Origin: Bacteroidales bacterium
GTDB taxonomy: Bacteria > Bacteroidota > Bacteroidia > Bacteroidales > FEN-979
Reading direction: 5' to 3'
DNA: 33,104 bases
NCBI GenBank assembly: GCA_030681475.1
Contig: JAUXWT010000008.1
Location: 1 to 33,104, forward strand
In this document: positions 15,979-25,745 of the stretch, piece by piece
How positions within the stretch are numbered: position 1 is the stretch's first letter
Layout: each line of letters opens with the position of its first letter
Translations under genes and position numbers: made by a program
Notes under the pieces: model-generated
Told to the model about the DNA's origin: nothing
Seen by the model: the letters and a program-made list of their open reading frames with translations, nothing else
The model's database searches: none

Positions 15979-16223
15979 TACCAGGTAAACCCACAATGTG
16001 GATGCCGGAAAAGCGTTGACCAATTGTTAAAAAATGTTAAATTTTGAGACATTTCAATTCAGTCTGGATATTTTACTAAATTTACACATTCATGCTAAGC
16101 AGCATATTTACTATCATCTGGACTCACGAAGTTAATTTCTTAAGAGTTGTAAATATGATAATTGATCTTTATAAGGGTTTTGCCCTCCGGAATTCGTCAT
16201 CCCCAAAATATTTACCGAGTAAA

Positions 16224-16231
16224 TTACTTTG
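16224..16231 (+). promoter_or_regulatory. Near-match -7 box for the IPTL-CTERM gene
   Basis: TTACTTTG differs from TAnnTTTG at one position and lies 27 bp before the ATG at 16259. The rest of the 280-bp gap after vsr shows no gene. If real, this promoter rules out the ATG at 16162 as the translation start. Confidence 0.45.
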
Positions 16232-16258
16232 TACTAACCAATTCCAAAACAAATTATT

Positions 16259-17877
16259 ATGAGAAAAATGTTATCCTTTTTATATGTGCATTTCTGCTTA
16301 TCAGCGTTCTTAGCATGGCGCAGACAGCGAAAAAGAGTCCCGGGTTAAATGAGGGAGGCCCTGCTGTTGAAATGAAGTCTTCGTCCGGGCAGTCAACCAA
16401 TCCGGAGACTGATGTGATGGCCGCCTGGGCATTGCCGGGCATTGGTTCAACGTCGACCTTTACCCGCTGTCCTGGAAATACTTATAAGTACCAGAGAACG
16501 CAATACCTCATCAGGCCTGCTGAATTGGCCGCCAGCGGATTCCCATCCGGGTACACCATTGATGCGATCGGCTTTCTGGTTGCAAGTGCCGGTGGAACTA
16601 CTCAGACAGGCAATTTTAAAGTTTACCTGAGGAATACCAATGATGTTACCTACTCACTTGGCTCCACCTGGACAACGGCCGGATTTACATTGGTCAGCGA
16701 CATTGCCTCCTGGACTGTTCCTATTGCTGAGGGACCTTATGTGGTGGATTTTTCCGGAGGATCTCCATTTACCTATACCGGCGGCGGTGTATATGTGGCC
16801 TGGGAATTCTCAAATCCGGGTACTGCCGGAACAGGAGCCCTGGTTGCCAACTGTAATACAAACCTGACAAACGGATTGTATGGCCAAAGAAGTGCGGTTT
16901 CCCTGCCAACAACGTTGGCCGCTTCATCCTGGCGTCCGGCCACTCTCTTTGCCAACAATTCCCTGACGGATATTTTCAGTGTCACCAATATCTATGCTCA
17001 GGAAAAGTGCCCTGTTCCCGCCGGCGTCCCCACCAATCTTAGTGCAAGAGTGGTGAATGTATCCACTTCTGCGGAAACGTTCAACGTTACGATGACAATC
17101 ACTGACCAGGGGACATCTTCGGTAAAATACACCAATACACAGACGGTTACTGCCCTTGCAGGCGGAGCGGCCGCGATAGTGAACTTTACGCCATGGTCGG
17201 CAAACATTCCGGAAAATTACGATATCACCGTCACCATTCCTGCCGGTCCGGGGGAAAATTTCATGACCAACAATACGATGGCAATACCGATGAATATTAA
17301 CTTCTCCCTGTTTGGTTACTGTTATACACTTAATCCTTCAACCGGTTATGGATTTGGAACCGGAGCCGGTATTTTTGCCGGTAAATTTCATATGAACGGC
17401 AATGGAACAGTTACAGGGGCCAATCTCTTTGTTTACAACTATCCGACAAATTCCGGGAATTCCATCTATGCCGTTGTCCTGAACAGTGCCGGAACCATTG
17501 TTGCACAATCAGACCCCCTGGTGATTGCAGAGGATGACCTGGGTACCAACAAGAATTTCACGTTTCCAACGCCACCGGCTTTTACTGATGAGGGTTTTTT
17601 TATTGGGCTGGCCCAAGTAGCGGGTGGAGCGAGTTCATGGTATCCCATGGGTTGTATGAGTGAATCTCCCTACCGTGCAAATACCTTTTACACTGTTCCC
17701 ATTACCGGTGGAACACCCTCCCTCCTTGGTACTGACTATAAGTTTATGATCGAAGCAGTTGTTGCCCCGACCATTCCAACCCTGACTGAATGGGCGCTGA
17801 TTTTCTTAGGGGTGTTCCTGCTTGGTACTGGTGCGTTTTATATCATGCGGAAAAGGCAGACTTCCCTCGGGGTATAA
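16259..17877 (+). CDS. IPTL-CTERM surface protein, apparent frameshift in signal peptide
   Basis: The main frame encodes an exported protein with signal core NVILFICAFLLISVLSMAQ, a long beta-rich Ser/Thr/Gly-rich body (about 540 residues) and a C-terminal sorting signal: IPTLTEWALIFLG, membrane segment, then RKRQ. IPTL-CTERM tails mark proteins processed at the cell envelope. The expected start ATG-AGA (16259) is one base out of frame with this body: the A run after ATGAG has five A where six would give M-R-K-N-V-I-L. In the present frame the only upstream ATG is at 16162, ahead of the likely promoter. The gene is therefore either frameshifted, phase-variable, or miscalled at a homopolymer. 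The protein's role is unknown. Confidence 0.82.
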
Positions 17878-17932
17878 ACAAGAGATTTTCTTCACAAAAT
17901 TCCCTTTCTCCTGATCCGATTGAGGAGGGAGC

Positions 17933-17967
17933 AAAAAAGCCCGGTACTGTTTTATACCGGGCTTTTT
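17933..17967 (+). terminator. Rho-independent terminator
   Basis: GCCCGGTA (17939-17946) pairs with TACCGGGC (17955-17962) around an 8-base loop. Six A precede the stem and five T follow it, so it could work in both directions. It lies 56 bp after the IPTL-CTERM stop. Confidence 0.9.
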
Positions 17968-18034
17968 CATTCAGCAGGTAATTCGATCTTTACATTTACT
18001 GGTAGCAAAATACCTTTTATTAGCAATAATGATG

Positions 18035-18042
18035 TACCTTTG
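18035..18042 (+). promoter_or_regulatory. -7 box of the first ABC-F gene
   Basis: TACCTTTG fits TAnnTTTG, 50 bp before the ATG at 18093. The implied 5' leader is about 45 bases long and holds a hairpin. Confidence 0.6.
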
Positions 18043-18051
18043 CAGACTTTT

Positions 18052-18069
18052 TCAGGAAGTCTTTCCTGA
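18052..18069 (+). promoter_or_regulatory. Leader hairpin before the first ABC-F gene
   Basis: TCAGGAA (18052-18058) and TTCCTGA (18063-18069) pair perfectly around a 4-base loop, between the -7 box and the start codon. Leader structures control several antibiotic-resistance ABC-F genes; whether this one does is unknown. Confidence 0.45.
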
Positions 18070-18092
18070 TAATGTAACATATATATAATTAA

Positions 18093-19701
<1,609 letters not shown>

Positions 19702-19703
<2 letters not shown>

Positions 19704-19722
19704 ATGACGAGTGACAAGTGAC
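19702..19722. repeat. Short heptamer array, RAGTGAC family, overlapping a stop codon
   Basis: Three 7-bp units, GAATGAC, GAGTGAC and AAGTGAC, start on the second base of the TGA (19701-19703) of the first ABC-F gene. Rotated, they read GACGAGT and GACAAGT, the same heptamers as at 25690-25745. Confidence 0.65.
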
Positions 19723-19748
19723 ACCCCGATAACCACAAACAAACCACC

Positions 19749-21392
19749 ATGATTGCAGCCGATGGCCTTACCGTTGAATTCGGAGGAACCACACTTTTTA
19801 AGAATATCTCGTTTGTCATTAACGAAAAGGACCGCATCGCCCTCATGGGTAAAAACGGAGCGGGAAAATCGACCCTGCTCAAGATCCTGGCCGGTGAAAA
19901 ACTGCCCACAGGCGGGCGGGTCTCCTCTCCCAAAGGCACCGTAATCGCATACCTTCCCCAGCATCTGCTTACGGTTGACAGCCGCTCCGTTTTTGAGGAG
20001 GCTTCCCAGGCCTTCGCCTCCGTTTTCAACATGAAAAACCGGATCGAAGAGCTTAACAATCAACTCTCTTCCCGCACCGATTATGAATCGGAAGAATACT
20101 ATCAGATCATCGAAGAGGTATCGCTGCTTAGCGAGAAATTTTATTCGATTGCTGACATCAACTACGATGCAGAGATTGAAAAGATATTGTTGGGATTGGG
20201 TTTTGCGCGCACCGATTTTACCCGGCCCTCCGGCGAGTTCAGCGGAGGATGGCGCATGCGGCTCGAACTGGCCAAGATCCTTTTGCAAAAGCCCGACCTC
20301 ATCCTGCTTGATGAGCCAACCAACCACCTCGACATTGAGTCGGTGCAGTGGCTGGAAGAGTTTCTCATCAACAGCGCCAAAGCCGTTATTGTGATCTCCC
20401 ACGACAGGGCTTTTGTGGATAACATTACTACCCGTACCATCGAGGTGACCATGGGACGAATTTACGACTACAAGGTGAATTATTCGACGTACCAGCAACT
20501 CCGGCTTGAGCGGCGTCAGCAACAGCAGAAAAAGTTTGACGAGCAGCAAAAGATGATCGGCGAAACCCAGGAGTTCATCGAACGGTTCAAGGGTACCTAC
20601 AGTAAAACCCTACAGGTGCAGTCGCGGGTGAAAATGCTGGAGAAACTCGATCTGGTCGAAATTGACGAGGAGGATACCTCAGCGCTCCGCCTGAGATTTC
20701 CCCCATCGCCGCGTTCAGGAAGTTATCCGCTGATCCTGAGCGGGTTGTCTAAGAGTTACAACGGTCACAATGTCTTTTCAGATGTTTCACTCAGCATCGA
20801 ACGGGGTGAACGGGTGGCATTTGTCGGAAAAAACGGTGAAGGTAAGTCAACACTTGTACGAGCCATTATGGGCGAAAAGGGTTATGAAGGCTCTTTGACT
20901 GTTGGTCATAACATCATGATCGGATATTTTGCCCAAAACCAGGCCTCGATGCTGGACGAAGAAATTACGGTATTCCAAACCGTGGACGATTCGGCGAAGG
21001 GCGACATCCGCTCCAAGATCAGGGACATCCTTGGCGCGTTCATGTTTGGGGGCGATATCTCCTCCAGCAAGGTGAAGGTGTTATCCGGCGGTGAAAGAAC
21101 CCGCCTGGCCATGATCAAACTGCTCCTCGAACCCGTGAACCTGCTGATTCTCGACGAACCCACCAATCACCTGGACCTGAAAACCAAGGATATCCTGAAA
21201 AGCGCCCTGCAGGATTACGACGGCACCATGATCCTGGTGTCGCACGACCGCGATTTCCTGGATGGATTGGTCAATAAGGTATTTGAATTCGGCAATAAGC
21301 GCGTTAAGGAACATCTTGGCGACATCCACAGTTTCCTTCAGAAGAAAAAACTGGAAACCTTGCGCGAACTGGAACGAACCGCAAAGATATAA
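19749..21392 (+). CDS. ABC-F family ATPase
   Basis: The 547-residue protein has two intact nucleotide-binding domains: Walker A GKNGAGKST (34-42) and GKNGEGKST (about 360), signatures FSGGWRMRLELAK and LSGGERTRLAM, and two copies of LDEPTNHLD. The linker is rich in Gln, Lys and Arg (RRQQQQKKFDEQQ). No membrane segment is present, so it is an ABC-F protein acting on translation or ribosome assembly rather than a transporter. It differs from the upstream paralogue by having both catalytic glutamates. The two genes are 45 bp apart, separated by a short heptamer array, and may share a transcript. Confidence 0.93.
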   Translation: MIAADGLTVEFGGTTLFKNISFVINEKDRIALMGKNGAGKSTLLKILAGEKLPTGGRVSSPKGTVIAYLPQHLLTVDSRSVFEEASQAFASVFNMKNRIEELNNQLSSRTDYESEEYYQIIEEVSLLSEKFYSIADINYDAEIEKILLGLGFARTDFTRPSGEFSGGWRMRLELAKILLQKPDLILLDEPTNHLDIESVQWLEEFLINSAKAVIVISHDRAFVDNITTRTIEVTMGRIYDYKVNYSTYQQLRLERRQQQQKKFDEQQKMIGETQEFIERFKGTYSKTLQVQSRVKMLEKLDLVEIDEEDTSALRLRFPPSPRSGSYPLILSGLSKSYNGHNVFSDVSLSIERGERVAFVGKNGEGKSTLVRAIMGEKGYEGSLTVGHNIMIGYFAQNQASMLDEEITVFQTVDDSAKGDIRSKIRDILGAFMFGGDISSSKVKVLSGGERTRLAMIKLLLEPVNLLILDEPTNHLDLKTKDILKSALQDYDGTMILVSHDRDFLDGLVNKVFEFGNKRVKEHLGDIHSFLQKKKLETLRELERTAKI

Positions 21393-21400
21393 CCCGGCTC

Positions 21401-21442
21401 ATGCTTATTGCATTTTACCCTTTGCATTTTGAACTCCACATT
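21401..21442. repeat. Degenerate heptamer array between convergent genes
   Basis: Six consecutive 7-bp units can be read, two of them the exact repeat TTGCATT (21408-21414 and 21422-21428), the others ATGCTTA, TTACCCT, TTGAACT and CCACATT. The last base belongs to the stop codon of the minus-strand dioxygenase gene; the first lies 9 bp after the ABC-F stop. Confidence 0.55.
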
Positions 21443-22212
21443 TACCCAATCCTCACCGAAGTCATCGAAACAGACCCCATCACCGTTTTATCATTGAAAA
21501 AGGTCACAGCTTCGTCCTCTTTTTTCAAAGCAAGAACATAAAGCAATGGCAGATAATGTTCAGGTGTTGGTATCGCCATATCTGCGGCAGCCCCCAATTT
21601 TCGATAGTTGATGAGTTGCCTGTGTTCATTCTTGACAATCAGCTTTTTAAACAGATCGTTTGCTTCAAGAGCCCAGTCAAATCCATTACCCTGCATGCTC
21701 CAATTGATGGTGCGCAGGTTATGGATTATGTTTCCGCTACCGACAATCAATACGCCCTTGTTGCGCAGCGGGGCAAGATCCTTAGCCAGGTCATACTGTG
21801 ACTGCGCGGATTGGTTATAGTCCAGGCTCATCTGCACCACCGGTACTGTTGCATCCGGATACATCTGCCTGATCACGCTCCAGGCACCGTGATCCAGTCC
21901 CCATCGGTCATCAAGGCCCACCTCTGTGCCGGAAACCATGTTTTGAATCTCTTTAGCCAGTTCAGGACTACCCGGCGCCGGGTACTGAACATTAAAAAGC
22001 CTTTGCGGAAAGCCGCCGAAATCATGAATAGTCTTTGGTTGTGCCATGGAGGTTACCAAAGATCCGTCGGTTTCCCAGTGTGCAGAAATGCAGATGATCG
22101 CATCCGGCTTCTCAATATTTTCCGCCAAAGTCCTCCAATAGCTGGTAAATTCATTGGTATCGAGTGCATTCATTGGGCTGCCATGGCCGATGAATAGCAA
22201 TGGCATTCTCAT
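21442..22212 (-). CDS. ygiD: 4,5-DOPA dioxygenase extradiol-like protein (YgiD type)
   Basis: The 256-residue protein belongs to the LigB-fold extradiol dioxygenases represented by YgiD. The metal ligands are probably H10 in FIGHGSPMN and H45 in ISAHWETDG, with a further histidine in TPEHYLPLLY near the C-terminus; WGLDHGAWSV is the conserved substrate-side motif. YgiD opens the ring of DOPA between carbons 4 and 5; the natural substrate in bacteria is uncertain. ATG at 22212 is one base from the stop codon of the yceI-like gene, so both are co-transcribed. Initiation at the third codon (also ATG) is possible. Confidence 0.9.
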   Translation of the reverse strand: MRMPLLFIGHGSPMNALDTNEFTSYWRTLAENIEKPDAIICISAHWETDGSLVTSMAQPKTIHDFGGFPQRLFNVQYPAPGSPELAKEIQNMVSGTEVGLDDRWGLDHGAWSVIRQMYPDATVPVVQMSLDYNQSAQSQYDLAKDLAPLRNKGVLIVGSGNIIHNLRTINWSMQGNGFDWALEANDLFKKLIVKNEHRQLINYRKLGAAADMAIPTPEHYLPLLYVLALKKEDEAVTFFNDKTVMGSVSMTSVRIG

Positions 22213-22213
22213 G

Positions 22214-22801
22214 TTATTGAACTACAACCAGTTTCAACTTCAAGACGAATTCGTCATAGATCACTTTGTCGCCAAGGTCACTGAAAAAACTCCCGGAACC
22301 ATATTTGATGTTATAAAGTGAGCGGTCCACAACGATGTTGTTCGCATTAAAGACAAACGAATTGCCATCTTTAATGATAACCGCCTTGAATGTCAGTGGT
22401 TTGGTGATATTTTTAATGGTCAGGTTGCCACTGACCTCTGCCACGGATTTGGTGACATCAACCAGCTTTGTGAGGGTAAATACTGCTTCACCGAAATTAG
22501 CTACATCAAAAAAGTCGGGCGATTTGAGATGTCCAACCAGTTTCCCGTTGTATTCGGCATCGGTCAGATCGGTGCAGACAATGGTCATCATGTCAATCGT
22601 AAATGAACCTGATGTGATATTATTCCGGTCAATTGATAATGAACCCGATTTAATACCGATAGTTCCTTCATGGAATCCGGTGATCTTTTCGGCTTTCCAG
22701 TTCAATATTGAATTTGAGGCATCAACCTTGTAGGTTTGTGCCATGGCAGCGGCAAAGGCAAACTGCGCCAATATAAATAATGTGATGATTTTTGTTTTCA
22801 T
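22214..22801 (-). CDS. YceI family periplasmic protein
   Basis: This 195-residue protein has a signal peptide (cleavage near residue 21 after AMA) followed by the YceI lipocalin-like barrel: YKVDASNSILNWKAEKITGFHEG at the start, GSFTIDMMTIVCTDL, GHLKSPDFFDVANF, and the closing KVIYDEFVLKLKL. YceI proteins bind long lipids such as isoprenoids in the periplasm. It is the first gene of a two-gene operon with the dioxygenase-like gene one base downstream, and it has a promoter box 31 bp upstream. Confidence 0.93.
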   Translation of the reverse strand: MKTKIITLFILAQFAFAAAMAQTYKVDASNSILNWKAEKITGFHEGTIGIKSGSLSIDRNNITSGSFTIDMMTIVCTDLTDAEYNGKLVGHLKSPDFFDVANFGEAVFTLTKLVDVTKSVAEVSGNLTIKNITKPLTFKAVIIKDGNSFVFNANNIVVDRSLYNIKYGSGSFFSDLGDKVIYDEFVLKLKLVVVQ

Positions 22802-22832
22802 AAAAAGTGTTTATAATGTTTGATTCAAGCCA

Positions 22833-22840
22833 CAAAGGTA
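22833..22840 (-). promoter_or_regulatory. -7 box of the yceI-ygiD operon
   Basis: The minus strand reads TACCTTTG (TAnnTTTG), 31 bp before the ATG at 22801. A second near match, TTACTTTG, lies at 22846-22853. Confidence 0.6.
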
Positions 22841-22891
22841 TGCTGACAAAGTAATTCTGGCGTTATACTTTCAGGAAGAATGGTGGTACTA

Positions 22892-23713
22892 TCAGGAAAT
22901 AATCCCATGAATTTGTGTTCGGAAGGAGGTTGGCGTGGTTCCGGTTTTTTTCCGGAACACCCTTGAAAAATAAGAATTTTCATTGTATCCCAACTCGAAA
23001 CCGATCTCGGAGACAGTCTTGCCTGAGTTTAGCAGCAATTGCCTCGCTTCGATCAGTTTCCGGGTTTCGATTATTTCGGTGATGGTTTTACCGAAAACAG
23101 TTTGACTGACAAGATTCAGGTTACGGGCCGACATATTCAGCTTGTCAGCATAAAACTCAACGCCAACGGGACGCTTATAGTTATACTCGAGAATCTTCAG
23201 GAACGAGTTAAAGGTAGTCACCTGTGAATTACCTGCGCTTTTATTGCTGAGAAAATCTTTTTTAGTAGCGGATTCCAATTTGGTAAGGACTGCGCTTAAC
23301 AAGTGTTTGATGATATTATAATCGATGGGCGGTTGCTCATATTCACGAAGCATTATTTCGCACAGGTCATACATCGTGGTGCTGCAAAAATCGACATCAA
23401 GTTTGCAGTTGATAACATCCATGAATCCGGAATAGAAATTAAAACTGCTCTCCGGTATGAAATCACTGGTGTAACGGATTACCCAACCCTGTGTATGTTC
23501 ATCCGGGATGAAACTGTGTACCTTACCCTGTGCCACATACAATATAACGGGTGGGTCAAGGGTTTCAGCGGCGAAGTCAACCAGATGTGTCGGATTTCCA
23601 TGGGTGATGATGATCAGTTCTTCATGGTCATGCCTGTGCGGCTCCGCCGGATTTATCCAGATCGATTCAACCACATGAGGTGTAACTTTCTTTATAACAA
23701 ACGGAACATTCAT
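22892..23713 (-). CDS. AraC family transcriptional regulator
   Basis: The 273-residue protein has an N-terminal cupin-like sensing domain (AEPHRHDHEELIIITHGNPTHLVDF) and a C-terminal double helix-turn-helix. The first HTH is VGVEFYADKLNMSARNLNLVSQTVFG; the second follows as KTVSEIGFELGYNENSYFSRVFRKKTG with the end motif TPTSFR, typical of AraC/XylS regulators. Its ligand is unknown. It overlaps the arfB-like gene upstream by four bases (ATGA) and lies just upstream of the yceI-ygiD operon on the same strand, which makes that operon a possible target. Confidence 0.92.
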   Translation of the reverse strand: MNVPFVIKKVTPHVVESIWINPAEPHRHDHEELIIITHGNPTHLVDFAAETLDPPVILYVAQGKVHSFIPDEHTQGWVIRYTSDFIPESSFNFYSGFMDVINCKLDVDFCSTTMYDLCEIMLREYEQPPIDYNIIKHLLSAVLTKLESATKKDFLSNKSAGNSQVTTFNSFLKILEYNYKRPVGVEFYADKLNMSARNLNLVSQTVFGKTITEIIETRKLIEARQLLLNSGKTVSEIGFELGYNENSYFSRVFRKKTGTTPTSFRTQIHGIIS

Positions 23714-24114
23714 ATTTTTCGCCGTTCCTTTTTCTCCGATTGCTGGCGCTTTTCCTCAAGCCGCTCTTCCTTTGAGGCTCTGGATGGCTTCGTCGGCTTG
23801 CGTTTCTTGCGGAATGTCAGTGCACGGGTGAGCAAGATATAGAATTTTTCGGTAACTTTCTCTTTATTTTGCAGTTGTGACCTTTCCGACTGTGAAACAA
23901 GCACAAGTTCACCTGCCCCGTTGATGCGAGAGGAAAGTTTTTCAGCAACCATCTCTTTTTCAGCTTCGGTAAGCAATGCTGATGACGCAACATGAAACCT
24001 TAGTTCCATCTTGGTGCTCACCTTGTTCACATGCTGCCCGCCCGGGCCGCTGCTCCGCGACGCGCTGAAACGCATTTCTGCTGTGAAGTTCCTTTCTCGC
24101 AGGTTGGTCATCAT
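23710..24114 (-). CDS. arfB: Alternative ribosome-rescue factor ArfB
   Basis: The 134-residue protein is a class-I release-factor-like peptidyl-tRNA hydrolase. The catalytic GGQ is at residues 25-27 within RSSGPGGQHVNKVSTKMELRF, and the C-terminal tail is strongly basic (FRKKRKPTKPSRASKEERL, then KRQQSEKKERRK), the part that enters the empty mRNA channel of stalled ribosomes. It lacks the codon-recognition domain of full release factors, as expected. ATG at 24114 is followed by a second ATG, and the promoter box ends only 4 bp upstream. The araC-like gene overlaps its stop by four bases. Confidence 0.95.
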   Translation of the reverse strand: MMTNLRERNFTAEMRFSASRSSGPGGQHVNKVSTKMELRFHVASSALLTEAEKEMVAEKLSSRINGAGELVLVSQSERSQLQNKEKVTEKFYILLTRALTFRKKRKPTKPSRASKEERLEEKRQQSEKKERRKI

Positions 24115-24118
24115 CAGA

Positions 24119-24126
24119 CAAAAATA
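24119..24126 (-). promoter_or_regulatory. -7 box of the arfB-araC operon, 4 bp from the start codon
   Basis: The minus strand reads TATTTTTG (TAnnTTTG) and ends 4 bp before the ATG at 24114, so the transcript would have almost no leader. Confidence 0.5.
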
Positions 24127-24203
24127 ATAATTCCCGCAGATTTGCGCAGAGTTTTGCTTAGAGTTACCCGGAATTCTGTGCAGGTTTAATCACCATTGTT
24201 TTG

Positions 24204-24211
24204 TACTTTTG
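24204..24211 (+). promoter_or_regulatory. -7 box of the metallophosphatase gene
   Basis: TACTTTTG fits TAnnTTTG and ends 14 bp before ATG 24226. It lies downstream of an in-frame TTG at 24196, which supports 24226 as the start. Confidence 0.6.
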
Positions 24212-24225
24212 TAGAAACGACATCC

Positions 24226-25662
24226 ATGAAAAACCGATATTTCTCTCTCCTTGCGGGAATGTTATTTTTGCTGTCAGGCCCAATCTTTTCGCAGGAAAAA
24301 CAGACCGAGATCATCATCCTCCACACCAACGACATGCATTCCAAGATCGACAACATGGCGAAGCTTGCTTACCTTGCCGACAGTCTCAGGAAATTTCATC
24401 CGTTTGTATTCCTGGTTTCGGCAGGGGACAACTTTACCGGCAATCCGGTGGTCGATATGGTCCCGGATAAAGGCTACCCGATGATCGACCTGATGAACCA
24501 ATGCGGCTTCGTTGTGAGCGCCCTCGGAAATCATGAGTTTGACATGGGACAAACGCGTCTGAAAAAGCGCCTCCAACAGGCAAATTTTCCATTCATTTGT
24601 TGCAATATGGATGGTGCAAAGGCTGAAGTCGGACAACTTCAACCCTATATGATCCTTCATGCCGGAGATGATATCACCATTGCCATGCTGGGGATCATCC
24701 AGTTGGACGACAACGGATTGCCAAGCGCACATCCCTCGAATATGAAGGAGGTGAAATTTGTCAACGGCCTCTCAAAAGCCCGGGAATTCGCCTGGCTTAA
24801 AAAACAGTACGGAATATTGATCGCCCTTACCCATCTTGGCATTGACGACGACATTCGCCTGGCCGATTCTGTGCCGGAGTTGGACATGATCATTGGCGGC
24901 CATTCGCACACCTTGCTGAACCCGCCCACGATGGCCAACAATGTGATGATCGTTCAGGCGGGATCACATTTGAAACATGTCGGAAAAACCACGCTGATGG
25001 TGGAGGATGGTAAGGTCGAAAACCGAAAAGATGAAGTGATATCGTTCTTATCGCTGAAATCAGAAGACGATTCGGTTAAATCCCTGATCAATAAATACAA
25101 CAACAACCAGGAGTTCAATAAAATAGTCGGAACCCTTGAAACTGCATTGGAAGGGGAGGATGAACTTGGCAGCCTGATGACCGATGCCATTACAAACCAG
25201 TTGCAGGTCAATTTCGCGTTTCAGAACAAAGGCGGTATCCGGCTGCTGTCATTATCCAAAGGACCGGTCACCCTGAAGGATATCTACAAACTTGACCCGT
25301 TTAACAACCAGATCGTCCTGTTTTCAATGACAACCAAAGAAATTGAATCTCTGATATGCTACGGATACAAGCACGAAAAGGGGATCGACCTGCAGGTTTC
25401 CGGCATGACGTACCGGATATCCGATGATGGCATGGGCAAATGCGTGAAAGTGGAAATGTTCGATCGGTCAGGCAAACCACTTGACCCTTCTGTTGAGTAC
25501 TCGGTAGCTATGAACGACTACATGGCCAACACTTATATATTTGACCACAAAGACCCGGGAACACCAACAACCCTCACTACCTCCGAAACCCTGGTCAGAT
25601 ACCTCAACACCCAGGAAACAGTGAACTACAGCGGCATAAAAAGAGTCAGCGTCGTCAAATAA
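24226..25662 (+). CDS. 5'-nucleotidase/UshA-like metallophosphoesterase
   Basis: From ATG 24226 the protein has 478 residues with a signal peptide (MKNRYFSLLAGMLFLLSG, cleavage near SQE). The metallophosphatase domain has all five motif blocks: ILHTNDMHSKID, GDNFTGNP, LGNHEFDMG, ALTHLG and GGHSHT. A C-terminal 5'-nucleotidase domain begins near residue 300 (LMTDAITNQL, NKGGIR, LDPFNNQIV, YSVAMNDYMA) and provides substrate specificity. It probably removes phosphate from nucleotides in the periplasm. It converges on an alkaline phosphatase gene, so both may serve phosphate or nucleotide scavenging. An upstream TTG (24196) is rejected because it precedes the promoter. Confidence 0.92.
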   Translation: MKNRYFSLLAGMLFLLSGPIFSQEKQTEIIILHTNDMHSKIDNMAKLAYLADSLRKFHPFVFLVSAGDNFTGNPVVDMVPDKGYPMIDLMNQCGFVVSALGNHEFDMGQTRLKKRLQQANFPFICCNMDGAKAEVGQLQPYMILHAGDDITIAMLGIIQLDDNGLPSAHPSNMKEVKFVNGLSKAREFAWLKKQYGILIALTHLGIDDDIRLADSVPELDMIIGGHSHTLLNPPTMANNVMIVQAGSHLKHVGKTTLMVEDGKVENRKDEVISFLSLKSEDDSVKSLINKYNNNQEFNKIVGTLETALEGEDELGSLMTDAITNQLQVNFAFQNKGGIRLLSLSKGPVTLKDIYKLDPFNNQIVLFSMTTKEIESLICYGYKHEKGIDLQVSGMTYRISDDGMGKCVKVEMFDRSGKPLDPSVEYSVAMNDYMANTYIFDHKDPGTPTTLTTSETLVRYLNTQETVNYSGIKRVSVVK

Positions 25663-25689
25663 CCCCCATCCCGCCTGATATATCCAGCC

Positions 25690-25745
25690 AGCAGTCAGAA
25701 GTCCGCAGTCAGTAGTCACTTGTCACCTGTCACTTGTCACTTGTC
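25690..25745. repeat. Eight-unit heptamer array, NNNNGTC family, carrying a stop codon
   Basis: The 56 bp divide exactly into eight 7-bp units all ending in GTC: four of the AGCAGTC/AGTAGTC type (25690-25717), then four of the ACTTGTC type (25718-25745). Read on the minus strand, the latter are GACAAGT. The TGA of the alkaline phosphatase (25730-25732) and its last residues TSDK are written by this array. Confidence 0.9.

Noticed and set aside
24121-24190. GCAGA-type phrases as another short repeat array
   Set aside because: The spacing varies (about 9-11 bp) and only two units are alike, so no array is supported.
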